The position numbers were made by a program, and so were the translations under genes. A stretch of DNA of 64,000 nt from Chytridium lagenaria (lineage: Eukaryota > Chytridiomycota > Chytridiomycetes > Chytridiales > Chytridiaceae): positions 1 to 64,000 of the forward strand of contig JAHLKC010000018.1 in assembly GCA_025449115.1 (NCBI GenBank), read 5' to 3'. Shown here piece after piece: positions 1-11,500 of the stretch; the first letter of the stretch is position 1, and each line of letters begins with the position of its first letter. The notes under the pieces were generated by a model. That model was not told the origin of the DNA and did no database searches. It saw nothing but the letters and a program-made list of their open reading frames with translations.

Positions 1-3000
1 GCTGCGTTGGCCATATTTTCTTCTTTAAACAGGCGGTTGTCGAACTCTTTCGACAGCATCACGTCTTGGTGCAACAAGAATCCTCTGACGTTAAATCCGA
101 CGGAGGCGAGTGCGCATAACCTTCCTTCTAACGTTGAAACGGTTTGCTGATCGTTCTTGTAGGTTTCGAGCACACGAAGAGCATAATCTTTTAGCGTATC
201 CAGCGTTTGTCCTGAAGCAGAAAACGGTAGGTCTTGAAAAAGCTTAGCCACACCGTCAGAACACGCATATTTTCCGTGACCTTTTTGGACCTTCCCGCAT
301 CGCTTGCATCTCTGCGGTGTTTTCCGATTCCGATCCTTCGTAACCGAGCCCGGAACCATAGACAACAAGGGCGGATTTTCGACCGTTGACGCTAATGAAA
401 GTGAGGACGCCACGCTCGGGTGGGAGGACGAATAGGAGGTAACGGTGTAGTTTGGTTGCTTGGAGGTTGATTGGAGGGGCAGGGAAGGTGGAGCAAAGGA
501 GAGTAACGATGAAGAAAGCTGTGTACCGGAAGTAGCGGTTGTAAGGACATGGGGCTGAGGATTATGAAGGGGTTGCCGGTGAGAGACGAAGGGAGATGGA
601 TCAGGAGTCGGTATTGCAAGAGAACGATGCAGCTCGAATCGGCCAAAGGCCTCTTGTTGCTCGGCGACCAGTGGATGGGATAGTTCGAATTCTGAAAAAG
701 AGCGGTCAGCGGTAATATCTCTTGCTTGTTTAACCGGAAGTCCATATTTTTCGTTCAATCTCGATTCCCATATTTTACCTTGTATGTCACTTTTGCTTTA
801 AAATAAAGTTACTTTTTTTACCTCGAAAAAAAAGCGGGTTACCTATGAGAAAGCTGTGGTAGAGCATGCAGGGAAAGGGACCGGGATGCGTCACTGAAAT
901 GGGACGGTATCTCAAAAGGGCCAGAAGATGGAATAAAAGGAGCGATGCCGTTATCATGCAACCGAAGCGCATTTTCCAGTGGGGCTGTACCGACTTGACC
1001 AGTAGGATTTTCGAGAACTTGCTCCTCGTCAAGGTGATTATCTTCTTCGTGGTTGAACGCGCCTAACCTTTTATGATGGTAGGATAAATTAACCCTGCAA
1101 CTTTATTGTTAGGAAAGAAAGAAAAACAATTACTTAAAAATTAAACCGATAAGACGTTACTTACCTGTCATCGGTATGGACAATAGCACCATGACGACTT
1201 AAGGACATTGAAATCGCAACAGCAGGGTCTGTCGGGGCATCGAAATCTATAGAGTCAGAGCTGCAAGTATCCGGCACATCATGGCTAAACATTTAGACAA
1301 AAAAGACGTAATTAAGTATACCTCAACCCTTCCAACCCTGGGCGTAACTGCAACTGCATGTGCCTTTCCCTTTTAGCCTTGTCAACAAACATCTTCAATA
1401 AAACTCGCATCTGAGTCTCTGTAACGGCCTGGCGAACATTGACCTGACTATTCCAATGTGACCAAAAGGCATTAAATCTATAACGAAAACAAAATGTCGG
1501 AAAATGATGTTAAAAAAGGTGTTTAGGAACGAAATTATACTTGTTTTTTGGTACGGACAACACACTGGGCTTCTCTACATCCAGGCCATGAATTTTAAAT
1601 AAGGTCTTCATTACTATACACTCCGCACTAAGACATTGGTTAGAAATAAGTATCTGAAAATATTTTTGAAAGGAAGTGAGAAGTACTTAGAGATGGGTTT
1701 AACATGAAGTGGGACCGCAATGTCTTTGCTAGTTAAAAATGCCCGCCCTTCCCTTGATTTTGTTGTAATCGTCGAGAACGGCGCTGATGCCAAAGCCACC
1801 TTTGTGTGAGTCAAAGATGGAGAATTTTGCGGGGGTAACGAGAGAGTTTTTTGAGAAAGGGAGGGAGAGTCTAGTGCGAGATAGCGTGGCGGCGGTGGTG
1901 GTGGCGGTAAAAGAGGCTGAGGACCAATGGGGATAGCTGCCGCTGTTTCGACGTTTTGGCGCTTGCGTTTTACAAGAGGAGACGGCGAACTGTCGTCGAA
2001 ATTATTCGAGATTTCTGCACGGGCTCCAGAAGTCTCGGGTTCCTCTTCCTCTTCTTTGAGAACCTTTACAACAATAATTAGAAAATGTAACGCCATTTCG
2101 AATTACCTTTGGCAAAAGACATCTGGCCAAGTCATTTCTTTCCAAGGCAAAAGCCCCCATGATTACGTCTGAAATTGACGAGCAAACCTCTTTCGCCTTT
2201 TTTGTCGCGGTTCGCAAAAGCATAAAAAAATCAAACTTCGGGAAGTTGGGAGGAGGCTTCGGCCATCGAGGAAATTTTTCCTTGCCGAAGAACTTATTCA
2301 ATAGTTCTGCCATCCTATCAACTTCCGGCAACCGTAAAGTAAGCCCACTACCAGCGAAAACCAAGAACGGATCGTGTCGATTTCTTGCACCCCTTTTGCA
2401 GTTAAGGTTCAAAAAAAACGAAGAAAAGCGCTCCTGTTGAGTCTCGGGGCCAACGGGTCCCTAAAACGAATTAGAGAACATAGGAAGGACGATGACCTAC
2501 TCTGTAAAATGTTGAATGCATGCTTCTATGCGTATTTTCGCAATTTGACGATCCTTGCTTCTCCTTCACTTTCATTTTATTATCTACGAGATTATTCAAT
2601 TATTTAACTTATAAACATAAATTAACTAACCTATAAAATAGTAACTTTCGACTCCATCAGGCCACTGTAGGCAATGATGTCCGCAATGCTTGATGACGTT
2701 TTTCACAGCGGATGGAAAGGTCTTAGAGTTATATACACCCTTATCCTTATATCTACATGGAAATAAAATGCGTCAAACTAAAAAAAATAAATTGTTTCAG
2801 AACGAGAATATAATAATCTTACGTATTTTCAAATTTTTTCAAAGCCTCCGCAATTCTATCGTTTGGTCGAACCTTCGTTACTTGAACTTTTTTGCCGTTG
2901 GAGAGTCCAATTTCTTTCTTCGAGTAAAAACAATCCTTGACCAATTGGACCATATGCTTGAATGACGGGTTGGTGCGAAGAAGGGTCTCGACGACTCGAT

Positions 3001-5524
3001 AGATAATATGTGCAAGATCCTGCATTGATCTTGTTGCCGGAAAGATCTTCTTTATACTGCCGGAAAATGCTTGGCAATTGTCCTAAAAATAATATGTTTT
3101 AATATTGACAAAACAAACTTCGAACACAAATTCTTACAGTAAAAAACGCGTCTGGATCTTTAAAAATGCCATGTGCGTGCCGGCCGTTTTTGAGGAACTG
3201 AAGAACCTCTTCGAATTCTTCATTTCGTGCACTAGAGGTCAGTCCCTTTTTTTTCGAATTCAATTAAAAGGAAACGTGAAGAAAAAAGAAAAAGGAAAAA
3301 AAAAAAAAAAAATTACATAAAACGGAGTCTCCCCTGTTTCGGTCAAAACTAGTAACGTTCCAGTCGCCACCGGTACGTTCTTTCGCGCTGGCTCACTTAA
3401 GTAATTATCGCTTTTTGATAAGTTCGAATTTTCTGCGGAATTCTCCTTTCCTTGACGTACTTGAAGCAATTTGACCGTCTTAAAACTCATGTCGGCAGAA
3501 TATTGTTGTGCTAAAGGAAAAAAAAATGAATCGATTTGTTTAATAAAGACAATGTATAACGTAAGATTGAAAAAATACCTGGAACATTGGCCATAACTCG
3601 CGCCGCGGTTTCTAAAACGTTGTCAATTTTGGTGAGGGCAGGGAGGATGCATCGTATGTGAACTCTTCTGGCCCAATATCCGAAAAGTTCAGAGAAAACA
3701 ATAACCAGAACCACCAAAAGTGACCTGAGCCCACCAAAAAATAACAGGGTCTCAAGCTACACTCACCAAAAATACAACAAAAACCGATCTTTCTAACACC
3801 TGGGGGTCTTCACCTGCGGGAGTCTTGTTACTGAACCTGGGAGCAAGCCAAGAGGGTGCCAAGAGGCCGTTCTGAATGAGGTTGGGAGAGGATGCCAAAG
3901 TCTGTAGCAGCAAGGTACTTGGGATATAGCAGGGTAGCGAGTTCTGCAGTGTTTCCTGTTCAAACCGATGTTGCTGGCGACTTCCTTCAGGGTGGTAGAA
4001 AGAGAGAGATCTTGAGGTGCCTCACGAGATGACCAAGAGACAGAGGGATTGGGAGGTAATTTGGGGACAGCAGAGTTAAAACGAGAGGTTTTTTATTCTT
4101 CAGTCCAAAACTTCTGAGGACCTTCCACACAAAAACTGCCCCTTTTTATAGTCCATTTCCCTTCACAAAATTAAGTTACTATATACAATATGTCTTTCAT
4201 CCTCCCTCCTCAGCCCTTTATCAAAGTTCTTGTTCTTTTTCTAAGTTGCAGCTTCATCATTGGTTCCTCGCGAGGGATAAGGGTGGCCAAGGTGACGCCG
4301 AGGGGAAGGGATGGGCTGGTGATATATTCTTTACCATATAGGGGAGGTCTGGTGGCAGTCTTGGGTCCCAGAAGAGGAAAGGCAGCATGGATGGACTATT
4401 CCATGACTACACAATCCAACCTAAAATATCCTGTCTTCTTAGCACACCTGTTGTCCTTCCAGGTGGGCGCTATTCAATTGGTCAATACTTAGACCCCTTG
4501 AATAACCTTGTATGCCTAAAATCCACCCATGGGATGATAGGCGCTTATCATTACCTTTTCCAGTAACTTGTGTGCTTCTTCCCTGGAGGGAAGAGTAAAT
4601 TTAGCATGGTTTACTCCAGGATAGATGCCCTTCACGAAAAATCCACATGGCAGGTGCTTTTTTTAATGTCAGGAACTTGTCGCGTCACGTCGCGCCAACA
4701 TAAAACAGTGAGTTTTTGCATAAAATGAGGAAAATATGTGCTTTCCCTTCTTCACAGTTTATGAGGTCATCCTGTCATCAAAGAAGACCCAAAATTGGTA
4801 TCAGGAAACTGTATCCTGTGTAGCATGTACTGGGACATGTGGCGGCTGAATTCGCCAAGTTAACGGCTTGGTTCAAAGCCCCAAAACCAGGTACTCTAAA
4901 CCTCCGTGAGCTCTTTTTCATGACTTTCTGTGTTAAACTTGTCAGATTTATTTCTCAAAAATAAATAAATTTCATAATTGACTATCAGTGATTTTGCACG
5001 GAGTTCATATTTCTAAAGCCTTGATGTTGGCACTTTGCTGTGGTCCCTATACTCTGGTGTAACTGATAGACGCGTTCTGACACGTCAAGGAGATTCAGTT
5101 TCTTCTCCTCTTCATTCGCTGTCAAACAGTTTTCCTCTGAGTTGTTTGTTTACTCTTTTATGTTAATTTTAGTCTAAGTCTTTTGCCCTCTGGTTTATCC
5201 GCGCCTATATGCGGACGTGTCAAGTGAATAAAGCCTTATTCTCAACCTGTTTGGTTTGGTGTGATTATTGGTCTTTATTGACCGTGAACCATCATGAAGT
5301 TCACAACGTATCATTGACACGGACGGCCAGTGGGTGAAATACCTGGGAAAGAGCGTATTGATAGAGCATAATGTTATCTTAAAGTATTATAGAAACTTCT
5401 TCTCTCCCTTGCCGCGGCTTTTGTCAATGCCACCTTGACTGATACCCCTCAAAGGACTACCGCTTTGCGCCGTTCTCTTCACAACCTTTTTTGTCCCCAC
5501 CAAGTCCTGCCTCTTTCCAGCCAT
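1..5524 (-). pseudogene. Transposase-like gene, copy 1, internally deleted
   Basis: This is the same gene as the minus-strand copy at 8528-15268. The start codon (5522-5524) and the first basic/acidic N-terminal stretch are retained. The deletion at about 5396 removes the second half of exon 1, the following exon and the exon with the CxxxxC/CxxC zinc module. The DDE-like core exons remain: the frame containing SADMSFKTVKLL at about 3490, the exon at 2820-3080 with its DNC and QDLAHI motifs, and the C-terminal RCKRCG exon near 300. Several one-base homopolymer differences from copy 2 alter the frame. In 860-1060 copy 1 keeps a frame that copy 2 has lost. The gene is probably non-autonomous. 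Confidence 0.6.
3721..5392. mobile_element. 1,672-bp insertion inside a transposase intron (copy 1)
   Basis: The insertion begins TGACCTGAGC and ends GTATTATAG. It is preceded by AAAAG (3716-3720); in copy 2 the same insertion is flanked on both sides by AAAAG, which suggests a 5-bp target duplication. It contains AATAAA near its right part and a short ATG-initiated frame at the right edge. I see no clear terminal inverted repeats, and the ends are not canonical TG..CA, so it could be a solo LTR with some internal sequence or another element. In this copy the right target duplicate is cut short (AAA) by the adjacent deletion. Confidence 0.5.
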
Positions 5525-5699
5525 GGATTATCAGTGCTGGACTATTAATGCTAGACTATTCGTGCTGATGCTTGCGCTTCCTTGGTACACTGTTGCTGAT
5601 GGGTTCGGGCTTAAGGATAAGAAGGAAAAGGTTGTCGATGAAAGGATTGATGGAAGGATGGGAGGAAGACGGAAATGATAGGGAAGTAGGAAAGGGTTT

Positions 5700-5820
5700 C
5701 GCTGGATAGGGATAGGAGGAAGGAAGGAAGGAACGAAGGGAGGTGTTGAGTTTGACGCTGGATGGATGGATGGATGATTGGATGGGAGGGAAGGAAGGAA
5801 GGAAGGACGGAAGGAAGGTC
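5700..5820 (+). repeat. GGAA/GGAT simple repeats
   Basis: Runs of GGAAGGAAGG and GGATGGATGG lie upstream of the transposase start, with an equivalent at about 15460-15566 in copy 2. They generate long Pro/Ser-rich reading frames that I regard as non-coding. Confidence 0.7.
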
Positions 5821-6079
5821 GTCGGCGGGGTGGTGGCAGCAGCAACGGTGTGCAGATGCTTGGTGAAAATTATTTTTGGATCTCTATAACTTGTTGCTTA
5901 CGTGGCCTGTGTGCGACAGCAAATCGAAATTTAAACTCCGTCATCAGCCCATTTATTACTCTTCTATTGGCCTACCACAATTGAATACTAACTGGACAAT
6001 TTTAACTCTTTCTCTCCTCCTCTTGTTCCTCTTTCACTGTTGACTCCATGACTGTTGACTGTTTCACAAGAACTGGACC

Positions 6080-6250
6080 CGACTCTTCACTCTGGACTCT
6101 TTTCATTGGTTTCAACGGTTTCTGACTCTTTTCACTCTTTTTATTGGACAATCCAGACTCTTTCCACTGTTTCACTCTTTTTATTGGACAATCCGACTCT
6201 TTTTGACTCTTTAGAGTGTTCCTCCTCACTCTCGCCAACTGACTCTCTTT
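6080..6250. repeat. GACTCTTT subterminal array (copy 1)
   Basis: GACTCTT(T) recurs at least six times within 170 bp. It includes two longer direct repeats that share CACTCTTTTTATTGGACAAT, about 37 bp apart. The array lies roughly 35-200 bp from the right boundary of the duplicated element. An identical array is at 15827-15997 in copy 2. Subterminal arrays of this kind often bind the transposase, but that role is inferred here. Confidence 0.6.
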
Positions 6251-6285
6251 GTACTACGTCTTCCTATTAACTTATTACTGATGGA

Positions 6286-7258
6286 GGCGAAAATTTGATA
6301 TGCAGACCCAATTTGCGCCTGGAAACCGTGCAGACCGGGGCAGGAATTGACTCTTTTTTTCCGTTTTTCACATAATAAAATGTGTAGTGTTGGGGGTCCA
6401 TCGGCTAAAAAGGGAGATTGTCACAGACCTGTCACACAAATAAAAAAGAGTAAAAAAAGGCTGTGCAGACTTGGAGTCCACCTGGTCCAGACAAATTTGC
6501 TGGATGAGTAGTGCTCCTGATTAGGACACGGCTTTGCGATCGGACTTAAAGGACTAAGGCCAAATTATTGTAAGTCATAAACAAACAAGAAAACGCGCAT
6601 TAAAACAAAAACAAATCGATAGTAAAAGAGCTAATACACACGTATTTATGGAAGAAATCAATAAAAATAACATTATATACCAAGATCAACGGGACTTCCG
6701 AATGAAAGACATTTTTAAAAGTGCGGAAAGATTATAGGCGGGATGGATGGCAGTCTGCACGCTTCCTGTTAGAACGGGAGGATCCGATAAAGTGAGCATG
6801 CTTATGGCATAATAAGCAGCGTAGGGGAGTTGTTAGTCTGCAAGGTTTTTGGTGAAAGAGTTATGTTGGATGGCTTTAGTCTGCACGGTTTACACTGACT
6901 AACCTTATCATTTGCCGTGTATACCCACCATGTTTAAAATAGATGTTGCATTTTAAAACTTCAGGACATTGTTTTATTCGTTATGTTTATTATTCATAAA
7001 AAAAAGAAAAGAATCATGACTAGAATGTGTATCACGATTCTTAACATTCGAAACTATACCATCACCCAGTCCTCGACATTATGTACTGGGTCTAAAACTA
7101 AATCCGACCACGTTGGATTGGTAAGTGTTGCATCCAAAACTAAAACAAATGTAAAAAGCATCTCACAAAGACATTTTCCTTACTAGTCATCCTAAAAGAA
7201 ATGTCCGCCGCCATTGATGCTTCACATCCAGATTTGATTTGATATTTCACAAATCGCT
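6286..7258. other. Non-coding stretch with symmetric TGCAGAC array
   Basis: No convincing gene lies here. TGCAGAC occurs at 6301-6307, 6329-6335 and 6464-6470. Its reverse complement GTCTGCA occurs at 6753-6759, 6836-6842 and 6879-6885. The outer pair extends to an exact 13-bp inverted repeat, AAACCGTGCAGAC at 6323-6335 and its complement at 6879-6891. This stretch separates the right end of copy 1 from the 3' end of the serine recombinase gene, so it probably holds an element boundary. Confidence 0.6.
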
Positions 7259-8355
7259 TCAACGATCGAACAAACACGCTTGCATTCTCCCCTATAAGTT
7301 ATAACATTTTAGTCATATATATGCAAAGTAAAATAAAAAAGCTACCTGAGTTTCTGTAGTTAATATACTTTCCTTTTCCTTTTAAAAAAGACAATATCTG
7401 GCTGGGCTTCGGCCATGCTTGCATTTTCGCATAAAAACTTGCCATGAAGGCGGCACCCTCCATAACACATTCAATCTCACCAGTATGTTGAACCAAACGC
7501 AATGGCTCTGGGACTCCATTTGCTTGTTTATCCCGGTTCTTCATGTCGGCGACGTCAAAAGAATAGAAATCCTTGCGGTCAAAGGTTCCGGTAAAAATTG
7601 ACCCAAACGGCGAAAACCGCGACTGCCCAACTTCTTGTTCCCTACGCGTCTGAACGTGATCTTTTGTCCGCTAAAACGCGTTTATTAAACGGAAAGAAAA
7701 AAAAAAAAAGGGGGCGAAAACCAAACAATAAAAGAAAAGGACTAAAAGTCGAACCTTCATTGCACTAAGTCTTTCGATTTCAGCGAATAGGCACTTGACT
7801 AATAGCTGAGTCATCGCCGATATTTCCTGAGACTCCACGGCTAAAGGCCCAAATAATAGTCCGTCCTCCGAAATACTAACAAAGTTTTTCCCTTTATCTA
7901 GAAAGTATGGGTGTTAAAAAAAGAGTATTTCAAAGTAATTTACTCACCAACGAGATCTTGAATAGCGCCAAGAGCATGGCAAGTATTTCGCGAAAAACGA
8001 TCCAGACGGTAAACCGCGAGTCCAGCGATGGTATCGTTCGAATGGACAAGATCCAGTGCCTCTTGCAACCCTTTTCTGGTTGTTGAAGCACCTGATGCAA
8101 GATCAGAAAAGCATTCGGAGTGAACCTTGTAACTGTAATTAAATTCAGACCTTTTTCAATAAACTCTTCTCACCCTCGGTAAGTTGCCCAGCGTTTGATC
8201 ATGACTATTTGATCTTCTAACGATCGATTATCCGCCTTATCATCCACCGACTTTCTCACGTATGCGACGAAAGTCAACCCATCGCTAGTGCAGTCGCCTT
8301 CACCCCCGCAAAAAGTAAAAAGTTTGTTGAGAGCATCATCGACGGAAACGTTCAT
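7259..8355 (-). CDS. Serine recombinase (resolvase/invertase-type), five exons
   Basis: The predicted protein is about 288 residues. Exons are about 8355-8174, 8132-7949, 7897-7755, 7670-7346 and 7291-7259, joined in frame by GT..AG introns. The N-terminal catalytic domain shows AYVRKS, with the presumed nucleophile Ser in RKS, then SLEDQ, then SDLASGASTTRKGLQEALDL, then VYRLDRFSRN with the conserved Arg residues and Asp, then FVSISEDG and an EIER..RTKD helix-E-like segment. This order matches the resolvase N-terminal family. The C-terminus (about 100 residues) is unlike bacterial recombinase zinc-ribbon domains, but KPSQILSFLKGKGKYIN may be a short helix-turn-helix. No frameshift is needed, in contrast to its neighbours. 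It lies 172 bp downstream of the transposase stop on the same strand. It could strand-exchange the element; the substrate is unknown. Confidence 0.8.
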
Positions 8356-8527
8356 CTTGACGAGATTGATGACAACGGGCTTTATTGTGCTTAAATAAAG
8401 ATAAGTAGAAAAGCAAAAAACTAATCAAATTTCCAACCAAGGGACCCCTTGGTTGGATTCACGACGACATACAAAGAGCAAGATTTACATTTGTTCAAAC
8501 AGACACCTTTATATAAAACTGATACAA

Positions 8528-11500
8528 TTAATACATTCTCAATCCAGCTGCGTTGGCCATATTTTCTTCTTTAAACAGGCGGTTGTCGAACTCTTTCGAC
8601 AGCATCACGTCTTGGTGCAACAAGAATCCTCTGACGTTAAATCCGACGGAGGCGAGTGCGCATAACCTTCCTTCTAACGTTGAAACGGTTTGCTGATCGT
8701 TCTTGTAGGTTTCGAGCACACGAAGAGCATAATCTTTTAGCGTATCCAGCGTTTGTCCTGAAGCAGAAAACGGTAGGTCTTGAAAAAGCTTAGCCACACC
8801 GTCAGAACACGCATATTTTCCGTGACCTTTTTGGACCTTCCCGCATCGCTTGCATCTCTGCGGTGTTTTCCGATTCCGATCCTTCGTAACCGAGCCCGGA
8901 ACCATAGACAACAAGGGGGATTTTCGACCGTTGACGCTAATGAAAGTGAGGACGCCACGCTCGGTGGGAGGACGAATAGAGGTAACGGTGTAGTTTGGTG
9001 CTTGGAGGTTGATTGGAGGGGCAGGGAAGGTGGAGCAAAGGAGAGTAACGATGAAGAAAGCTGTGTACCGGAAGTAGCGGTTGTAAGGACATGGGCTGAG
9101 GATATGAAGGGGTTGCCGGTGAGAGACGAAGGGAGATGGATCAGGATCGGTATTGCAAGAGAACGATGCAGCTCGAATCGGCCAAAGGCCTCTTGTTGCT
9201 CGGCGACCAGTGGATGGGATAGTTCGAATTCTGAAAAAGAGCGTCAGCGGTAATATCTCTTGCTTGTTTAACCGGAAGTCCATATTTTCGTTCAATCTCG
9301 ATTCCCATATTTTACCTTGTATGTCACTTTTGCTTTAAAATAAAGTTACTTTTTTACCTCGAAAAAAAAGCGGGTTACCTATGAGAAAGCTGTGGTAGAG
9401 CATGCAGGGAAAGGACCGGGGATGCGTCACTGAATGGGACGGTATCTCAAAGGCCAGAAGATGGAATAAAAGGAGCGATGCCGTTATCATGCAACCGAAG
9501 CGCATTTTCCAGTGGGGCTGTACCGACTTGACCAGTAGGATTTTCGAGAACTTGCTCCTCGTCAAGGTGATTATCTTCTTCGTGGTTGAACGCGCCTAAC
9601 CTTTATGATGGTAGGATAAATTAACCCTGCAACTTTATGTTAGGAAAGAAAGAAAACAATTACTTAAAAATTAAACCGATAAGACGTTACTTACCTGTCA
9701 TCGGTATGGACATAGCACCATGACGACTTAAGGACATTGAAATCGCAACAGCAGGGTCTGTCGGGCATCGAAATCTATAGAGTCAGAGCTGCAAGTATCC
9801 GCACATCATGGCTAAACATTTAGACAAAAAAGACGTAATTAAGTATACCTCAACCTTCCAACCCTGGCGTAACTGCAATGCATGTGCCTTTCCCTTTTAG
9901 CCTTGTCAACAAACATCTTCAATAAAACTCGCATCTGAGTCTCTGTAACGGCCTGGCGAACATTGACCTGACTATTCCAATGTGACCAAAAGGCATAAAT
10001 CTATAACGAAAACAAAATGTCGGAAAATGATGTTAAAAAAGGTGTTTAGGAACGAAATTATACTTGTTTTTTGGTACGGACAACACACTGGGCTTCTCTA
10101 CATCCAGGCCATGAATTTTAAATAAGGTCTTCATTACTATACACTCCGCACTAAGACATTGGTTAGAAATAAGTATCTGAAAATATTTTTGAAAGGAAGT
10201 GAGAAGTACTTAGAGATGGTTTAACATGAAGTGGGACCGCAATGTCTTGCTAGTTAAAATGCCCGCCCTTCCCTTGATTTTGTTGTAATCGTCGAGAACG
10301 GGCTGATGCCAAAGCCACCTTTGTGTGAGTCAAAGATGGAGAATTTGCGGGGGTAACGAGAGAGTTTTTGAGAAAGGGAGGGAGAGTCTAGTGCGAGATA
10401 GCGTGGCGGTGGTGGTGGCGGTAAAAGAGGCTGAGGACCAATGGGGATAGCTGCCGCTGTTTCGACGTTTTGGCGCTTGCGTTTTACAAGAGGAGACGGC
10501 GAACTGTCGTCGAAATTATTCGAGATTTCTGCACGGGCTCCAGAAGTCTCGGGTTCCTCTTCCTCTTCTTTGAGAACCTTTACAACAATAATTAGAAAAT
10601 GTAACGCCATTTCGAATTACCTTTGGCAAAAGACATCTGGCCAAGTCATTTCTTTCCAAGGCAAAAGCCCCCATGATTACGTCTGAAATTGACGAGCAAA
10701 CCTCTTTCGCCTTTTTTGTCGCGGTTCGCAAAAGCATAAAAAAATCAAACTTCGGGAAGTTGGGAGGAGGCTTCGGCCATCGAGGAAATTTTTCCTTGCC
10801 GAAGAACTTATTCAATAGTTCTGCCATCCTATCAACTTCCGGCAACCGTAAAGTAAGCCCACTACCAGCGAAAACCAAGAACGGATCGTGTCGATTTCTT
10901 GCACCCCTTTTGCAGTTAAGGTTCAAAAAAAACGAAGAAAAGCGCTCCTGTTGAGTCTCGGGGCCAACGGGTCCCTAAAACGAATTAGAGAACATAGGAA
11001 GGACGATGACCTACTCTGTAAAATGTTGAATGCATGCTTCTATGCGTATTTTCGCAATTTGACGATCCTTGCTTCTCCTTCACTTTCATTTTATTATCTA
11101 CGAGATTATTCAATTATTTAACTTATAAACATAAATTAACTAACCTATAAAATAGTAACTTTCGACTCCATCAGGCCACTGTAGGCAATGATGTCCGCAA
11201 TGCTTGATGACTTTTCACAGCGGATGGAAAGGTCTTAGAGTTATATACACCCTTATCTTATATCTACATGGAAATAAAATGCGTCAAACTAAAAAAATAA
11301 ATTGTTTCAGAACGAGAATATAATAATCTTACGTATTTTCAAATTTTTTCAAAGCCTCCGCAATTCTATCGTTTGGTCGAACCTTCGTTACTTGAACTTT
11401 TTTGCCGTTGGAGAGTCCAATTTCTTTCTTCGAGTAAAAACAATCCTTGACCAATTGGACCATATGCTTGAATGACGGGTTGGTGCGAAGAAGGGTCTCG

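Larger units (their letters stand above)
1..6285 (-). mobile_element. Mobile element copy 1 (truncated by window edge)
   Basis: Base 1 aligns with base 8547, and near-identity continues to 6285/16032, where the two copies diverge abruptly after the shared sequence ATTACTGATGGA. The copies differ mostly by one-base changes in homopolymers, plus one large deletion: about 1.23 kb that is present at 13909-15139 is missing here after 5395. The segment carries the transposase-like gene in minus orientation and a 1.67-kb internal insertion. It evidently continues upstream of the window, so its left end is not seen. Confidence 0.85.

Noticed and set aside
5531..5845. Pro/Ser-rich minus-strand frame (104 codons; also 15275-15592)
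   Set aside because: Produced by GGAA/GGAT simple repeats; no start context or homology.
6002..6238. 78-codon minus-strand frame (also 15749-15985)
   Set aside because: It is the reverse reading of the GACTCTTT repeat array.
8780..9253. 157-codon plus-strand frame
   Set aside because: Opposite-strand shadow of the C-terminal transposase exon.
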